Part shown: piece by piece, positions 22,741-32,716 of the stretch
How positions within the stretch are numbered: the first letter of the stretch is position 1
How the letters are laid out: each line of letters begins with the position of its first letter
DNA from: an uncultured Limosilactobacillus sp.
Lineage (GTDB): Bacteria; Bacillota; Bacilli; Lactobacillales; Lactobacillaceae
Reading direction: 5' to 3'
NCBI RefSeq assembly: GCF_934202705.1
Contig: NZ_CAKPYE010000004.1
Coordinates: 62,001 to 126,000 of the forward strand
DNA length: 64,000 nt
Position numbers and translations under genes: made by a program
The notes under the pieces: generated by a model
The model's database searches: none
What the model was told of the DNA's origin: nothing
Seen by the model: only the letters and a program-made list of their open reading frames with translations

Positions 22741-23763
22741 ATGCAAACGAAGTATGAACAGACATGCCACTTATTAGATGAAATGGTTGCGAACAAAGTA
22801 GTACCAGGGATTAGTTACGCAATTTTTGATGATGCTCAAACCATCCGTAAAATTAGTGGAATGGCGGAATTAACTCCGCAGAGAATCCCACTTCGTGATG
22901 GAATGCAGTATGATTTAGCATCACTCACTAAAGTAATTGGCACTGTGCCGGTAATCGCAATATTACTCCAGTCTGGTGCTTTACAGTTAGATGATCCTGT
23001 GCAGAAGTACCTCCCTGAAATTAAAAATTCTGCGGTTAGAGTTCGGCATTTGATTACGCATACCGCTGCCATTGAAGGGTTTATTCCTCATCGCAATGAA
23101 CTTCCTACCGACCAGTTGTTAGCAAGTTTATTAACCCAAGAGAAAATTGGACCTAATTTAGGGAAAAATATTCTTTATACAGATATCGGGTTTGTTTATT
23201 TAGGGTTGATTGCCGAACGAATTTGGGGACAACCAATCCAAGTCTTAAGTCAGCGCCATATTTTTCGACCGCTTGGGATGACTCGGACTACATATACACC
23301 ACATTGGCAAGATTGTGTACCAACCGAATTTCAAAAACATCGTGGTTTAATTCGTGGAAGTGTTCATGATCCCAAAGGTTATATTTTACAACGGCATTGT
23401 GGAAGTGCTGGATTGTTTTCGACGTTAGATGACTTACTTAAATATAGTCATGCGCTTTTGGAAACCAATTTAGCGGGAATTTTAACTGATCAAACGGTGG
23501 CGATGATGTTTACAGATCAAACGCCGCTGACTGGTGAACATAACCGTGGTTTAGGTTGGAAATTACTTCATGCTCATACTGGGGATCATCATTTAATGAT
23601 TAGTCATACGGGCTTTACAGGTACTTGGTTGATTTTGGATCGTCAAGATGATCAAGGGATGATTGTGTTATCCAATCGGGTTCATCCCAGCGCTAACAAT
23701 GATCAGTATTTGAATTATCGTGGGAAAATTATGGCAACATACTTAGATGAAAAGAATAATTAA
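22741..23763 (+). CDS. Beta-lactamase-fold serine hydrolase
   Basis: 340 residues, class C/penicillin-binding-like fold. Nucleophile motif SLTK (in DLASLTKVIGTV), a YTD tyrosine motif and SHTGFTGT in place of KTG are in order. No signal peptide is seen, so it acts in the cytoplasm or is exported otherwise. It starts 11 bases after the exporter stop with GGAAGG before the ATG and ends at a terminator; it is likely part of the marR operon. Esterase or peptidase activity is more likely than antibiotic hydrolysis. Confidence 0.85.
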   Translation: MQTKYEQTCHLLDEMVANKVVPGISYAIFDDAQTIRKISGMAELTPQRIPLRDGMQYDLASLTKVIGTVPVIAILLQSGALQLDDPVQKYLPEIKNSAVRVRHLITHTAAIEGFIPHRNELPTDQLLASLLTQEKIGPNLGKNILYTDIGFVYLGLIAERIWGQPIQVLSQRHIFRPLGMTRTTYTPHWQDCVPTEFQKHRGLIRGSVHDPKGYILQRHCGSAGLFSTLDDLLKYSHALLETNLAGILTDQTVAMMFTDQTPLTGEHNRGLGWKLLHAHTGDHHLMISHTGFTGTWLILDRQDDQGMIVLSNRVHPSANNDQYLNYRGKIMATYLDEKNN

Positions 23764-23766
23764 TAG

Positions 23767-23810
23767 AAACGGCTTCTATGCATCAGTTAATGCTTAGAAG
23801 CCGTTTTTTT
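23767..23810 (+). terminator. Terminator of the marR-exporter operon
   Basis: AAACGGCTTCTA pairs with TAGAAGCCGTTT, followed by TTTT. Confidence 0.9.
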
Positions 23811-24108
23811 AACTAAAATATTGACGTTTTAAATGATCCATCCGCATTACCATGAGTGTTTCAAATAGACAAAGCAAGGATACTAATGGTAAGTAAGCCG
23901 CTGACGGGGTCACAAAGATGACAAAAATTAAAATCCAGGAACCCCAGTTCCAACGTCGATCGAGTTTTAAAGCTTTCGCTAACTGTTCTCGTTCACTTTC
24001 ACTGCGGATAGTGGGTAATTGACTTGATAAGAAAGTAAAAAGCCTAAATTCCCAAAATGATTCGCCAATAAAAATAATAGTGATTAAAGAAACAAAAAGA
24101 GTTGACAT
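23809..24108 (-). CDS. Small membrane protein, unknown
   Basis: 99 residues with an N-terminal helix (LFVSLITIIFIGESFWEF), a charged middle (RSESEREQLAKALKLDRR) and two further hydrophobic segments. It lies 9 bases after gatD and may belong to the murT-gatD operon. No family recognised. Confidence 0.7.
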   Translation of the reverse strand: MSTLFVSLITIIFIGESFWEFRLFTFLSSQLPTIRSESEREQLAKALKLDRRWNWGSWILIFVIFVTPSAAYLPLVSLLCLFETLMVMRMDHLKRQYFS

Positions 24109-24117
24109 AATTTCTCC

Positions 24118-24849
24118 CTAAAAGGTTGGTTTAATGGTTAAAGCGGACTGTTGACTGAGATCTGCATCAGGATATTTATTATGGAGCGCTTCAAGCAGCA
24201 TACGTTTAGCAAGTTGGCCATTTCTGGTTAAAATGGGACCATGAAAGTAAGTACAATAAGTATGTTTGTAAATCGCACCTTCAGTGTGATCTTCGCCGTT
24301 ATTACCGTGACCAGTTTGAACGATTCCTAAAGGTTTTTCACCGGTACCCAGGAAAGTACGTCCGTTATGATTTTCGAAGCCGTGGTATAGTTCGCCGGTC
24401 TCTTCATTTTTAATCTCGATGTCACCAATAAAGCGGGTTTGATTTTGCATTGCAGAACGTTGTTGGCTTTGAGTAACGGTATAATGACTCAGAATGCCCG
24501 CACCGGGAATCTTTTCTCCATTGGCATCAACGTAGTATTGACCTAATAATTGGAAACCACCGCAGATTGCTAGAAATGGTTTTCCGTCATTGATAAATTT
24601 TGCCATTCCAGCTTTTTTTTGTGGAATATCTTTAGAAATTACAGATTGTTCATAATCCTGACCGCCGCCAAATACTGCTAGATCAAATTTGGCAGGATCA
24701 AAATCATCACCAATACTAACAATTTCTGAAGTGATTTTAGTATCCATTTGCTTGCCATAATAGTTGAGGGCAATGATATTTCCGATATCACCATAAGTAT
24801 TCATGAGATCGCCATAAAAATGTGCGACATGCAGTTGGTACTTTGCCAT
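24118..24849 (-). CDS. gatD: Lipid II glutamine amidotransferase subunit
   Basis: 243 residues, CobB/CobQ-like class I amidotransferase. Cys nucleophile is in FLAICGGFQLLG and the His is in TYFHGPIL. With MurT it amidates D-iso-glutamate of lipid II to D-iso-glutamine, which helps cross-linking. Its start overlaps the murT stop by one base, so the two are coupled. Confidence 0.93.
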   Translation of the reverse strand: MAKYQLHVAHFYGDLMNTYGDIGNIIALNYYGKQMDTKITSEIVSIGDDFDPAKFDLAVFGGGQDYEQSVISKDIPQKKAGMAKFINDGKPFLAICGGFQLLGQYYVDANGEKIPGAGILSHYTVTQSQQRSAMQNQTRFIGDIEIKNEETGELYHGFENHNGRTFLGTGEKPLGIVQTGHGNNGEDHTEGAIYKHTYCTYFHGPILTRNGQLAKRMLLEALHNKYPDADLSQQSALTIKPTF

Positions 24850-26186
24850 TAGCCCATTCCTCCTTGAATGTATTTTTGTTCCGCCAATTCTTTACGCAAT
24901 TGAAGCATTGCAGTATAACTCGAAAGCAGGTAAATATGCTTAGTAGGCATTTGTTTAATAGCATCAATGACCTTTGTGAGGTCTGGTTCTTCTTCAATTT
25001 GTTCGATGCCAGCCATTCGAAGACGTGTGGATATATCTTTGTACCGTTCACCACCAGTAAAGTAGTGGACGATTCGCGGATTATTAAGTTTTTCAAAATT
25101 ACCGTCCCAGATCCAGCTTGTGTCAATACCATCAGCATAATTAGCGTTGAGGAGGAAACCAAAGCTGAATGGTTCGGGATCAGTTAATACCATATCGATA
25201 ACTTGATTCAAACCAACTGGATTTTTCACCAACACAAGCGTCACTTCCTTGCCATCAACGTTGATAATTTCTTGACGGCCAAAAACATGTTCATCAGCTT
25301 GGAAAGCTGTTTGAATCTGCTCAGGAGTGACACCCAGAAAACGACCGAGCGAATACGCAGCGAGGGCATTATAAATGTTGTATAGGCCACCTACACCAAT
25401 TTCAAACTCATGGTCATCAATGGAAAATTTTGATGAGGTTGGGGTCATTTTACCAAGCTTAGTGACTTGGTATTTAAGCTCTGGACGGTGGAATCCACAG
25501 TGCGGACAGAAATACTCACCTAAACTAGCATAAGTCAGGTTATGAAAATGAAGGATATGTTGGCATTTGGGACACAGAAGGCCATCAGTGTTGGCAGGAG
25601 CACGTAAATCTTTCTGATGATCATTAGCGAATCCATAATAGATCACAGGATTTGGTAATTCTTTAGTGTTAAAGATTTGTTCGTCACCATTAGCAATAAT
25701 TGTTGCATGTGGAGCTAATTTGACTCCGGCTAGGATTTTGTCATAGGTTGTATAGATTTCACCATACCGATCCATCTGATCACGAAAGAGATTGGTCATC
25801 ACGATGGCGATCGGCTGAATATATTTTGTGACCATCCGGACATTAGCTTCATCCACTTCAAGAACTGCTAGTCCCTTTTTTTTGGACCGTGGTGCAGTAA
25901 TAAATGTGGTTACGATCCCTTGTTCCATATTTGATCCGGATGGGTTAGTGATCACATTAGGGTATTTTTCCCGTAACACTCGAACACTCAGCGCCGTTGT
26001 TAGGGTTTTACCGTTGGTTCCGGTAATAATTACGAGGTCGTATTTTTTGGCAAATTCACTGAGGATATTAGGGTCCAACTTCAGAGTGATTTTACCGGGT
26101 AGAGAACTTCCCCCATGGAAAACGTTATGTAAGAACCAGTAGCTGGAGCGACCGGCAAATTCAGCAATTGAACTTTTAATTGACAT
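24849..26186 (-). CDS. murT: Lipid II isoglutaminyl synthase subunit MurT
   Basis: 445 residues, Mur-ligase family. ATP loop is VIITGTNGKTLTTAL; the inserted zinc ribbon has CPKC ... CPHC (residues ~205-230), and the C-terminal DUF1727 domain follows. It activates the substrate for ammonia delivered by GatD. First gene of the leftward operon. Confidence 0.94.
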   Translation of the reverse strand: MSIKSSIAEFAGRSSYWFLHNVFHGGSSLPGKITLKLDPNILSEFAKKYDLVIITGTNGKTLTTALSVRVLREKYPNVITNPSGSNMEQGIVTTFITAPRSKKKGLAVLEVDEANVRMVTKYIQPIAIVMTNLFRDQMDRYGEIYTTYDKILAGVKLAPHATIIANGDEQIFNTKELPNPVIYYGFANDHQKDLRAPANTDGLLCPKCQHILHFHNLTYASLGEYFCPHCGFHRPELKYQVTKLGKMTPTSSKFSIDDHEFEIGVGGLYNIYNALAAYSLGRFLGVTPEQIQTAFQADEHVFGRQEIINVDGKEVTLVLVKNPVGLNQVIDMVLTDPEPFSFGFLLNANYADGIDTSWIWDGNFEKLNNPRIVHYFTGGERYKDISTRLRMAGIEQIEEEPDLTKVIDAIKQMPTKHIYLLSSYTAMLQLRKELAEQKYIQGGMG

Positions 26187-26399
26187 ATCAACTTGTCCTT
26201 CCCACTTATTGTTTATAACGCTTAATTTTACCCGTTCTGCTAATAAAAAGAAAGGTAGACGACTTTCTTTAAATAAAAATAAGTAACAAATCGTTGTGGT
26301 CCCGCTTGAATTTTTGTGAATTATTCAAAATGAATCCTATCAAGTTAAATGAAACAGTCGATTTGTTAAGTAACGGAAAGTTAGGTAGTGGATTTACTA

Positions 26400-26428
26400 T
26401 TCAAAAACGCGGTGCTTTCCGTTATAAT
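26400..26428 (+). promoter_or_regulatory. Promoter of the tdk operon
   Basis: TTCAAA and TATAAT with a 17-base spacer, 36 bases before the start codon. Confidence 0.7.
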
Positions 26429-26463
26429 TGAACAGTACAATTTAGATAGAAAAGGTGAATACT

Positions 26464-27060
26464 GTGGCGCAATTATTTTTTAAATATGGCGCAATGAATT
26501 CTGGAAAATCAATTGACATCCTAAAAGTTGCTCATAATTACGAAGAGCAAGGGAAACCAGTCGAATTATTAACAAGCGGGGTTGATACTCGTGCGGGACG
26601 AGGAGTCATTGCCAGTCGGATTGGCTTAAAGAGACAGGTTACGCCGGTAATGAAGGATACTGATCTAGTGGCGCTGGTTAAAGAAAAACTCACGAGGCAA
26701 AAAATATACTGTGTTTTGATCGACGAAGCACAATTTTTAACAAAACAGCATGTTTTACAATTGACTAAAATTGTTGATGATCTCAACATACCAGTAATGG
26801 CATTTGGCTTAAAAAATGATTTTCGGAATGAACTATTTGAAGGATCAAAGTATTTACTAATTTATGCAGATAAAATTGAAGAAATGAAAACGATCTGCTG
26901 GTTTTGCCCGCACAAGGCGACAATGAATCTACGAATTCATGATGGGAAACCCGTCTATGAAGGGGATCAGGTTCAAATCGGGGGAAATGAATCTTATTAT
27001 CCAGTCTGTCGGAAGCATTATTTTCATCCCGAATTAAATCGTGAACAGGAGAATGACTAA
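26464..27060 (+). CDS. tdk: Thymidine kinase
   Basis: 198 residues. Walker A GAMNSGKS, the DEAQF motif and a structural zinc site (CWFC ... PVCRKHYF) mark the type II enzyme that phosphorylates thymidine. The frame opens at a GTG at 26455; the GTG at 26464 has AAAGGTGA before it and gives the standard MAQLFFKYGAMNSG start. Overlaps prfA by one base. Confidence 0.95.
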   Translation: MAQLFFKYGAMNSGKSIDILKVAHNYEEQGKPVELLTSGVDTRAGRGVIASRIGLKRQVTPVMKDTDLVALVKEKLTRQKIYCVLIDEAQFLTKQHVLQLTKIVDDLNIPVMAFGLKNDFRNELFEGSKYLLIYADKIEEMKTICWFCPHKATMNLRIHDGKPVYEGDQVQIGGNESYYPVCRKHYFHPELNREQEND

Positions 27061-28148
27061 TGGAAATGGAAGAAATCTTTGATAAATTACAAGCGGTTGC
27101 TGATCGCTATGATGAATTAAATGAATTAATCAGTGATCCAGAAGTCATCGCGGATAGTCAACGGTTCATGAAGCTCTCTAAGGAGGAGGGGAGCCTTCGT
27201 GAAACTGTTGAAAAATATCATCAATATCAAAAGGTCACTGAGACGATTAATGATGATGAAGAACTACTTCGTGACACGAAAGATGATGAGCTTATCGAAA
27301 TGACCAAGGATGAACTAGCGAGTTCCAAAGAAGAGCAAGAACGATTGGCTCATGAATTGGAAGTACTATTAATTCCTAAGGACCCCAATGATGATAAAAA
27401 CATCATTATGGAAATTCGAGGAGCCGCTGGTGGTGATGAAGCCAGCTTATTTGCTGGGGATCTTTACAATATGTATCTCCATTATGCCGAAAAACAGGGG
27501 TGGAGCGTTGAAATTGTTGATAAAACGGAAACTGAAGTTGGGGGATTTAAAGAAATTGTTTTAATGATTTCAGGAGACAAGGTCTATTCCAAACTTAAGT
27601 TTGAAAATGGCGCTCATCGGGTCCAACGAATTCCAGTAACGGAATCAGCGGGACGGGTTCACACTTCAACAGCAACGGTTGGGGTGATGCCAGAGGCTGA
27701 GGACGTTCAAATTGATCTAGATCCAAAAGATATTCGGGTGGATGTTTATCGTTCTTCAGGAGCTGGAGGACAGCATATTAATAAGACCTCATCAGCCGTT
27801 CGGATGACGCACTTACCAACTGGGATTGTTGTGGCAATGCAGGATGAACGTTCACAGCAACAAAACCGTGCTAAAGCCATGCGCATCCTAAAAGCACGGG
27901 TTTATGATTATTATCAACAAAAAGAACAAAGTGCTTATGATCAAAAGCGGAAAGATGCGATTGGAACTGGGGATCGTTCTGAACGAATTAGAACTTATAA
28001 TTATCCGCAAAATCGAGTAACTGACCATCGAATTGGCCTAACTCTAAATAAGTTAGATAAAATTATGGATGGGGATTTAGATGAAATTATCGAAGCGTTG
28101 ATCATTGCTGACCAAGCCAAGAAATTGGAGCAATTACGGAATGAGTAA
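27060..28148 (+). CDS. prfA: Peptide chain release factor 1
   Basis: 362 residues. The GGQ catalytic motif is in SSGAGGQHINKTSSAVR, and the C-terminal domain reads SERIRTYNYPQNRVTDHR. Releases peptides at UAA and UAG. An ATG at 27066 is also in frame. Overlaps prmC by 8 bases, the classical pairing of RF1 with its methylase. Confidence 0.97.
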   Translation: MEMEEIFDKLQAVADRYDELNELISDPEVIADSQRFMKLSKEEGSLRETVEKYHQYQKVTETINDDEELLRDTKDDELIEMTKDELASSKEEQERLAHELEVLLIPKDPNDDKNIIMEIRGAAGGDEASLFAGDLYNMYLHYAEKQGWSVEIVDKTETEVGGFKEIVLMISGDKVYSKLKFENGAHRVQRIPVTESAGRVHTSTATVGVMPEAEDVQIDLDPKDIRVDVYRSSGAGGQHINKTSSAVRMTHLPTGIVVAMQDERSQQQNRAKAMRILKARVYDYYQQKEQSAYDQKRKDAIGTGDRSERIRTYNYPQNRVTDHRIGLTLNKLDKIMDGDLDEIIEALIIADQAKKLEQLRNE

Positions 28149-28989
28149 TTGGACATATTTTCAAGCCCAGCGATGGGCTTCTTCTTTTTTAAAGAAGCTA
28201 AATAAGGATCCGTATGCTCCGGAATTTGTCTTGAAAATGATTCACGGTTGGTCTGATGCAGACCTCTTAATGCATAACCGTGATGTGATGTCAAAAGATG
28301 AACAAAAACGGTATCGAACTGCGATTTTACGAATTGCTAAGGATGAACCTACCCAGTACGTTGTAGGGAAAGCGCCATTTTTTGGACGGACATTTGTTGT
28401 TAATCAAGATGTTTTAATTCCAGAAAGTGAGACCGAAGATTTAATTGAATGGGTATTACAAGAAACACCCCGAAATAAGCCTTTAAAAGTCCTGGACCTT
28501 GGAACGGGGAGTGGTGTTATTGGCATTACTTTATCTTTAGAGTGCCCTAGATGGCAAGTCACGCTAAGTGATATTTCGTCTAGCGCTTTACGAGTAGCTA
28601 CTGCTAACCAGCGTCTGCATGGAACTAATTTACGGACAGTTGAGAGTGACCTTTTTACGCATCTTCAAGATGAACGATTTGACCTGATTGTAACCAATCC
28701 GCCGTACATTTCACCAAATGCGACAGAGTTGATTGATCGTGCAGTAATTAAATATGAACCACCATTAGCATTGTTTGCATCCGAAAATGGGTTGGGCTTT
28801 TATCACCGCCTATTTGATCAGCTACAAGATCATTTGACCGAGGATGGGATGCTATTTGGTGAAACTGGATTTGATCAGGAAGAGTCCATTCAGCGTCTGT
28901 TTGCACGAATGCAACCAAAAGCGATGATTGAAACCAAGCATGACATTGCAGATCGAATGCGAATGATTAAAGCATGGGATTTTAATTAA
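28141..28989 (+). CDS. prmC: Release factor glutamine methyltransferase
   Basis: 282 residues. SAM-binding LDLGTGSGVIGITL and the catalytic NPPY (VTNPPYISP) are present. It methylates the Gln of the GGQ motif of release factors. It starts inside prfA. Confidence 0.95.
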   Translation: MSNWTYFQAQRWASSFLKKLNKDPYAPEFVLKMIHGWSDADLLMHNRDVMSKDEQKRYRTAILRIAKDEPTQYVVGKAPFFGRTFVVNQDVLIPESETEDLIEWVLQETPRNKPLKVLDLGTGSGVIGITLSLECPRWQVTLSDISSSALRVATANQRLHGTNLRTVESDLFTHLQDERFDLIVTNPPYISPNATELIDRAVIKYEPPLALFASENGLGFYHRLFDQLQDHLTEDGMLFGETGFDQEESIQRLFARMQPKAMIETKHDIADRMRMIKAWDFN

Positions 28990-29007
28990 GAAACAAGGGT
29001 GATAAAC

Positions 29008-30036
29008 ATGGAAACAACAATTTATAATCTCAATCAAATTAATGAAGCCGCACAGGCATTGCGGGATGGACAATTAGTGGCTTTCCCAACAGAGACAGTG
29101 TATGGCCTGGGTGCGGATGCAACAAATGAACATGCAGTTAAGAAGGTCTACCAAGCGAAAGGACGACCGAGCGATAATCCGTTAATCGTTCATGTCGCTT
29201 CAGTAGCAATGGTTGAGCAATATGCAGCGGCAATTCCTGAAAAAGCGCGTCAATTAATGGATGCTTTTTGGCCAGGCTCACTAACTATCATTTTAAAGAT
29301 TAAACCGGGTTCCTTATCTAAAACTGTAACTGGAGGGCTGTCTACAGTTGCTTTTCGTTTTCCCAAGTGTCAACCAACACTTGATTTAATTACGGAGGCT
29401 GGAGTACCGATGGTGGGGCCGTCGGCAAACACTTCTGGGAAGCCGAGCCCTACGACTGCCCAACATGTTTACCATGATTTACATGGGAAAATTCGGGGGA
29501 TCTTGGATGATGGTCCAACGCAAGTGGGGGTTGAGTCAACGGTTTTAGATCTGTCAACTGACCAGCCGGTTATTTTAAGACCAGGAGCTGTAACGAAAGC
29601 AGAGATTGAAAACGTGATTGGTTCGATTGACTTAAATCATCATCACGTTGGTAAGGGTGAGACTCCAAAGGCGCCCGGAATGAAATATAAACACTATGCG
29701 CCAAATGCACAGGTGTACATTGTTGACTCGGAAGAAGATTGGCCAAATGTGATGCAATGGATTGGTAACCAATCCTTTACAGTTGGTGTAATGGCTGAAG
29801 ATCGCATTTTAAAGAAGTTATCATTACCAAACAACGCCGAACCATTTTCAATGGGAAATGGTGTGGACGATGCTAGTGCGCGATTGTTTGACGGCTTGCG
29901 CATGTATGATGACGAAAAACAGGTTCAGGCGATTATGACGGAAGCTTTCCCTGCTCATGACTTAGGATTAGCCTATATGAATCGTCTGAATAAGTCGGCT
30001 GGTGGTCAGCATTTTAATCACCAGGTGATGCATTAA
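29008..30036 (+). CDS. L-threonylcarbamoyladenylate synthase
   Basis: 342 residues, Sua5/YwlC type: YrdC domain (FPTETVYGLGADA ... KGRPSDNPLIVHV ... VGPSANTSGKPSPTTA) plus the C-terminal Sua5 domain. It makes the intermediate for t6A at position 37 of ANN-reading tRNAs. ATG at 29008 follows AAGGGTGAT; the frame opens at 28999. Fourth gene of a translation-linked operon. Confidence 0.94.
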   Translation: METTIYNLNQINEAAQALRDGQLVAFPTETVYGLGADATNEHAVKKVYQAKGRPSDNPLIVHVASVAMVEQYAAAIPEKARQLMDAFWPGSLTIILKIKPGSLSKTVTGGLSTVAFRFPKCQPTLDLITEAGVPMVGPSANTSGKPSPTTAQHVYHDLHGKIRGILDDGPTQVGVESTVLDLSTDQPVILRPGAVTKAEIENVIGSIDLNHHHVGKGETPKAPGMKYKHYAPNAQVYIVDSEEDWPNVMQWIGNQSFTVGVMAEDRILKKLSLPNNAEPFSMGNGVDDASARLFDGLRMYDDEKQVQAIMTEAFPAHDLGLAYMNRLNKSAGGQHFNHQVMH

Positions 30037-30122
30037 TTTTTTGAATTAAATATTTAGAAAGGTCTAACAAATTCCATGGTTTTTGGTACAATAATTGTGA
30101 AACAAAAAGGAGTGTATTAACC

Positions 30123-30758
30123 ATGGGAAAATTTGAAGTTTTAGATCATCCACTGATCCAACATAAATTAACGATGATTCGTGACAAAAATGTTGGAACT
30201 AAGGTGTTTCGAGAAACGGTTAAGGAATTGGCAACATTGATGGCATATGAAGTTTCTCGTTCCATGCCACTCAAGGACGTAGAAATTGAAACTCCAATTG
30301 CTCAGACGACGAAAAAAGAATTAGCAGGTAAGAAGGTTGCCATCGTGCCAATCTTACGGGCAGGTTTAGGAATGGTTGATGGGATGACGGAACTAATCCC
30401 GGCTGCTAAAATCGGCTTTATTGGGATGTATCGGGACGAAGAAACTCTGAAACCTCACGAATATTTCGTTAAGTTGCCAAACGATATTACAGAACGGCAA
30501 CTCTTCGTTGTAGACCCAATGTTAGCCACTGGTGGCTCGGCAATTATGGCCATTGATGCTTTGAAGAAACGTGGCTGCTCCGAGAAGAATATTAAGTTTG
30601 CGTGCTTGGTTGCCGCACCGGAAGGTGTACAAGCGGTACGCGAAAAGTTCCCAGATGTTGATTTATACACTTGTGGTTTAGATGACCACCTGAATGATGA
30701 TGGTTACATTGTTCCAGGTTTAGGAGATGCTGGTGATCGTCTCTTTGGCACTAAGTAA
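30123..30758 (+). CDS. upp: Uracil phosphoribosyltransferase
   Basis: 211 residues. The PRPP loop is FVVDPMLATGGSAIMAID and YVPGLGDAGDR-like end (YIVPGLGDAGDRLFGTK) binds uracil. It salvages uracil to UMP, working with the uracil permease 3 kb downstream. AAAGGAG precedes the ATG. Ends at a strong terminator. Confidence 0.97.
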   Translation: MGKFEVLDHPLIQHKLTMIRDKNVGTKVFRETVKELATLMAYEVSRSMPLKDVEIETPIAQTTKKELAGKKVAIVPILRAGLGMVDGMTELIPAAKIGFIGMYRDEETLKPHEYFVKLPNDITERQLFVVDPMLATGGSAIMAIDALKKRGCSEKNIKFACLVAAPEGVQAVREKFPDVDLYTCGLDDHLNDDGYIVPGLGDAGDRLFGTK

Positions 30759-30767
30759 TTAATTCTA

Positions 30768-30821
30768 AAAGAGGGATCCAAAATGACTGTTTGAGCAAAC
30801 GATCATTTTGGATCCCTTTTT
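30768..30821. terminator. Bidirectional terminator between upp and the phosphatase
   Basis: AGGGATCCAAAATGA pairs with TCATTTTGGATCCCT, followed by TTTTT. Confidence 0.92.
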
Positions 30822-30823
30822 AG

Positions 30824-31480
30824 TTATGATAATTGATCACAATTATAAGCGACCATTCGGATATTACTTGGTAATGACATTGCTAATTCTGTAATTCCAG
30901 CGTTATTTGGAAAGTTGTTAATGACATTAACGCCAAGGTAATCGGCAATTGTGCGAATAAAAGCACCATGAGAAATAATGAGAACATTTCCACCATGGGG
31001 CAAGGTTTGCGTGATATGGACGAGTCCCGTTCGAAACCGACTAATAATATCTGAATATAGTTCAGCCTGATGAGTTGGATCATCGTCGCGCATTAGTTGA
31101 CGAACAAATGCAAAGCCCTTTTTGGCAATGATGTCATCTTGATCAATGAAACCGTAATGTTGAGCAATTTTTTGAAAGACTAAATCTGCTGGAAGGCCTT
31201 CAAAAGCAGAAAAAAAGACTTCGCGAAACGATGAGTCGGTTTTTGTGGTGACCGATGATTGAGAAAGTTGTTCCACAATTAAGTCGCGAGTTTGAATCGC
31301 CCGGTTTAAATCTGAAGACACCACTAAATCAAATTTTTTAGATTGGAGACGGTGTCCTGTCTCCACAGCTTGTTGTTGACCAAGGTTTGTTAGACCAGAA
31401 TCAATCCAACCTTGCAAACGATGAAAAGTATTTAAAAATGTTTGACCATGGCGAACCATGAAAATGTGGTATTCAGACAT
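30824..31480 (-). CDS. Histidine phosphatase family protein
   Basis: 218 residues, phosphoglycerate-mutase-like fold. The nucleophile is in FMVRHGQTFLN, with the second His in NVLIISHGAFIRT. The start at 31480 follows AAAGGATTG; the frame opens at 31489. The substrate cannot be assigned; such proteins are often general sugar-phosphate phosphatases. Confidence 0.9.
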   Translation of the reverse strand: MSEYHIFMVRHGQTFLNTFHRLQGWIDSGLTNLGQQQAVETGHRLQSKKFDLVVSSDLNRAIQTRDLIVEQLSQSSVTTKTDSSFREVFFSAFEGLPADLVFQKIAQHYGFIDQDDIIAKKGFAFVRQLMRDDDPTHQAELYSDIISRFRTGLVHITQTLPHGGNVLIISHGAFIRTIADYLGVNVINNFPNNAGITELAMSLPSNIRMVAYNCDQLS

Positions 31481-31606
31481 TTTAATCAATCCTTTGAATT
31501 AATAGTATTAGGTTCATTTTAAACCAAACTTTCCAAAAAAACGATCCGTTGATAAAATCAAGATGAATTAAATAATTTTCCAGAATAAGTTGAAAGAAGA
31601 GAAATT

Positions 31607-32716
31607 ATGCGAAAAAGGGAAATTAGTTGGCTAAATCAGCACGGACTAGTAATCATTCTGGTGATTGCCGCTTTGCTGAGTGTCATGTGGAGTTGTCATA
31701 ATCAGCATTTTTATAATCAGCCGATTGGTAAAATTACTAATGTGAAGGTGATTCACCAGCAAAAGTCACACGATCAATTTAACAATATTGATTATCAATT
31801 TAAACAACGGGTTCGCATGACGGTCATGAACGGTCGCTATCAAGGGCAAACCGTGACGGCTAATAACACCTATTCTGCATCAGGGGGGATGGACCAAAAA
31901 TACCGAGTTGGGCAACGAGTCTTTCTGACCCAACTTCGACAGCGTCATGGACACTTAAGCGCTTCTGTTACAGGATTAAAACGTGATACCGCAGTTGTAA
32001 TCTTAATTTGGCTGGTAATCTTATTGTTAGGATTGATTTTAGGAAGGACAGGTATTTTTACTCTATTATCGACTGTTCTTAATATTCTGTTTTTTTTGAT
32101 TGCGGTGAAAGTTGATTTAATAACCCAAGCTCAATATATTATTCCCATTTTTACAGTGGCAGCATTGCTGATCGCATTTGTAACATTGATTGTGACTTAC
32201 GGCTGGAGTAAACAGACGTTGGCGTCCTTACTAGCAACGACGCTAGGTGTGGGGATTGCATTGAGCGTATTTCTAATCGTAAGTAACGTCACTCATGAGC
32301 GCGGAATTTACTATGAATCGATGCAATTTGTTACTCAGAATTACCGACTTATTTACCTTGCTGAAATTATGATCGGTTGTTTAGGTGCGGTCATGGATGA
32401 ATCAAGTGATATTCTAGCGACGATGTTTGAGGTGAAACGGCTTCAGCCTCACGCATCATGGCATGAACTTTTTGTTGCTGGTCAACAGGTTGGGCGAACT
32501 GTGATGGGACCCTTAACAAATATCTTATTAATGATTTTTTTATTCTCAACACTAACCAATGCGGTATTGATGCTGAGAAATGGTAATTCGTGGGGTTACA
32601 CTTTTAGTATGACGATGAGCTTAGGAGTAGCGCAGAGTTTAGTTTCCGGAATTGGTATTGTGGTGACAATTCCAGCAGTTAGTTCACTGGCAGCCTTATT
32701 TATCGCAAGGGAGTGA
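31607..32716 (+). CDS. YibE/F family membrane protein, first subunit
   Basis: 369 residues. One N-terminal helix, an outer domain of ~100 residues (KITNVKVIHQQKSHDQFNN ... YRVGQRVFLTQL) and seven or so membrane segments including ESSDILATMFEVKR and VGRTVMGPLTNILLMIF, typical of YibE/F. The family is an uncharacterised transporter. Overlaps the next gene by 4 bases. Confidence 0.88.
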   Translation: MRKREISWLNQHGLVIILVIAALLSVMWSCHNQHFYNQPIGKITNVKVIHQQKSHDQFNNIDYQFKQRVRMTVMNGRYQGQTVTANNTYSASGGMDQKYRVGQRVFLTQLRQRHGHLSASVTGLKRDTAVVILIWLVILLLGLILGRTGIFTLLSTVLNILFFLIAVKVDLITQAQYIIPIFTVAALLIAFVTLIVTYGWSKQTLASLLATTLGVGIALSVFLIVSNVTHERGIYYESMQFVTQNYRLIYLAEIMIGCLGAVMDESSDILATMFEVKRLQPHASWHELFVAGQQVGRTVMGPLTNILLMIFLFSTLTNAVLMLRNGNSWGYTFSMTMSLGVAQSLVSGIGIVVTIPAVSSLAALFIARE

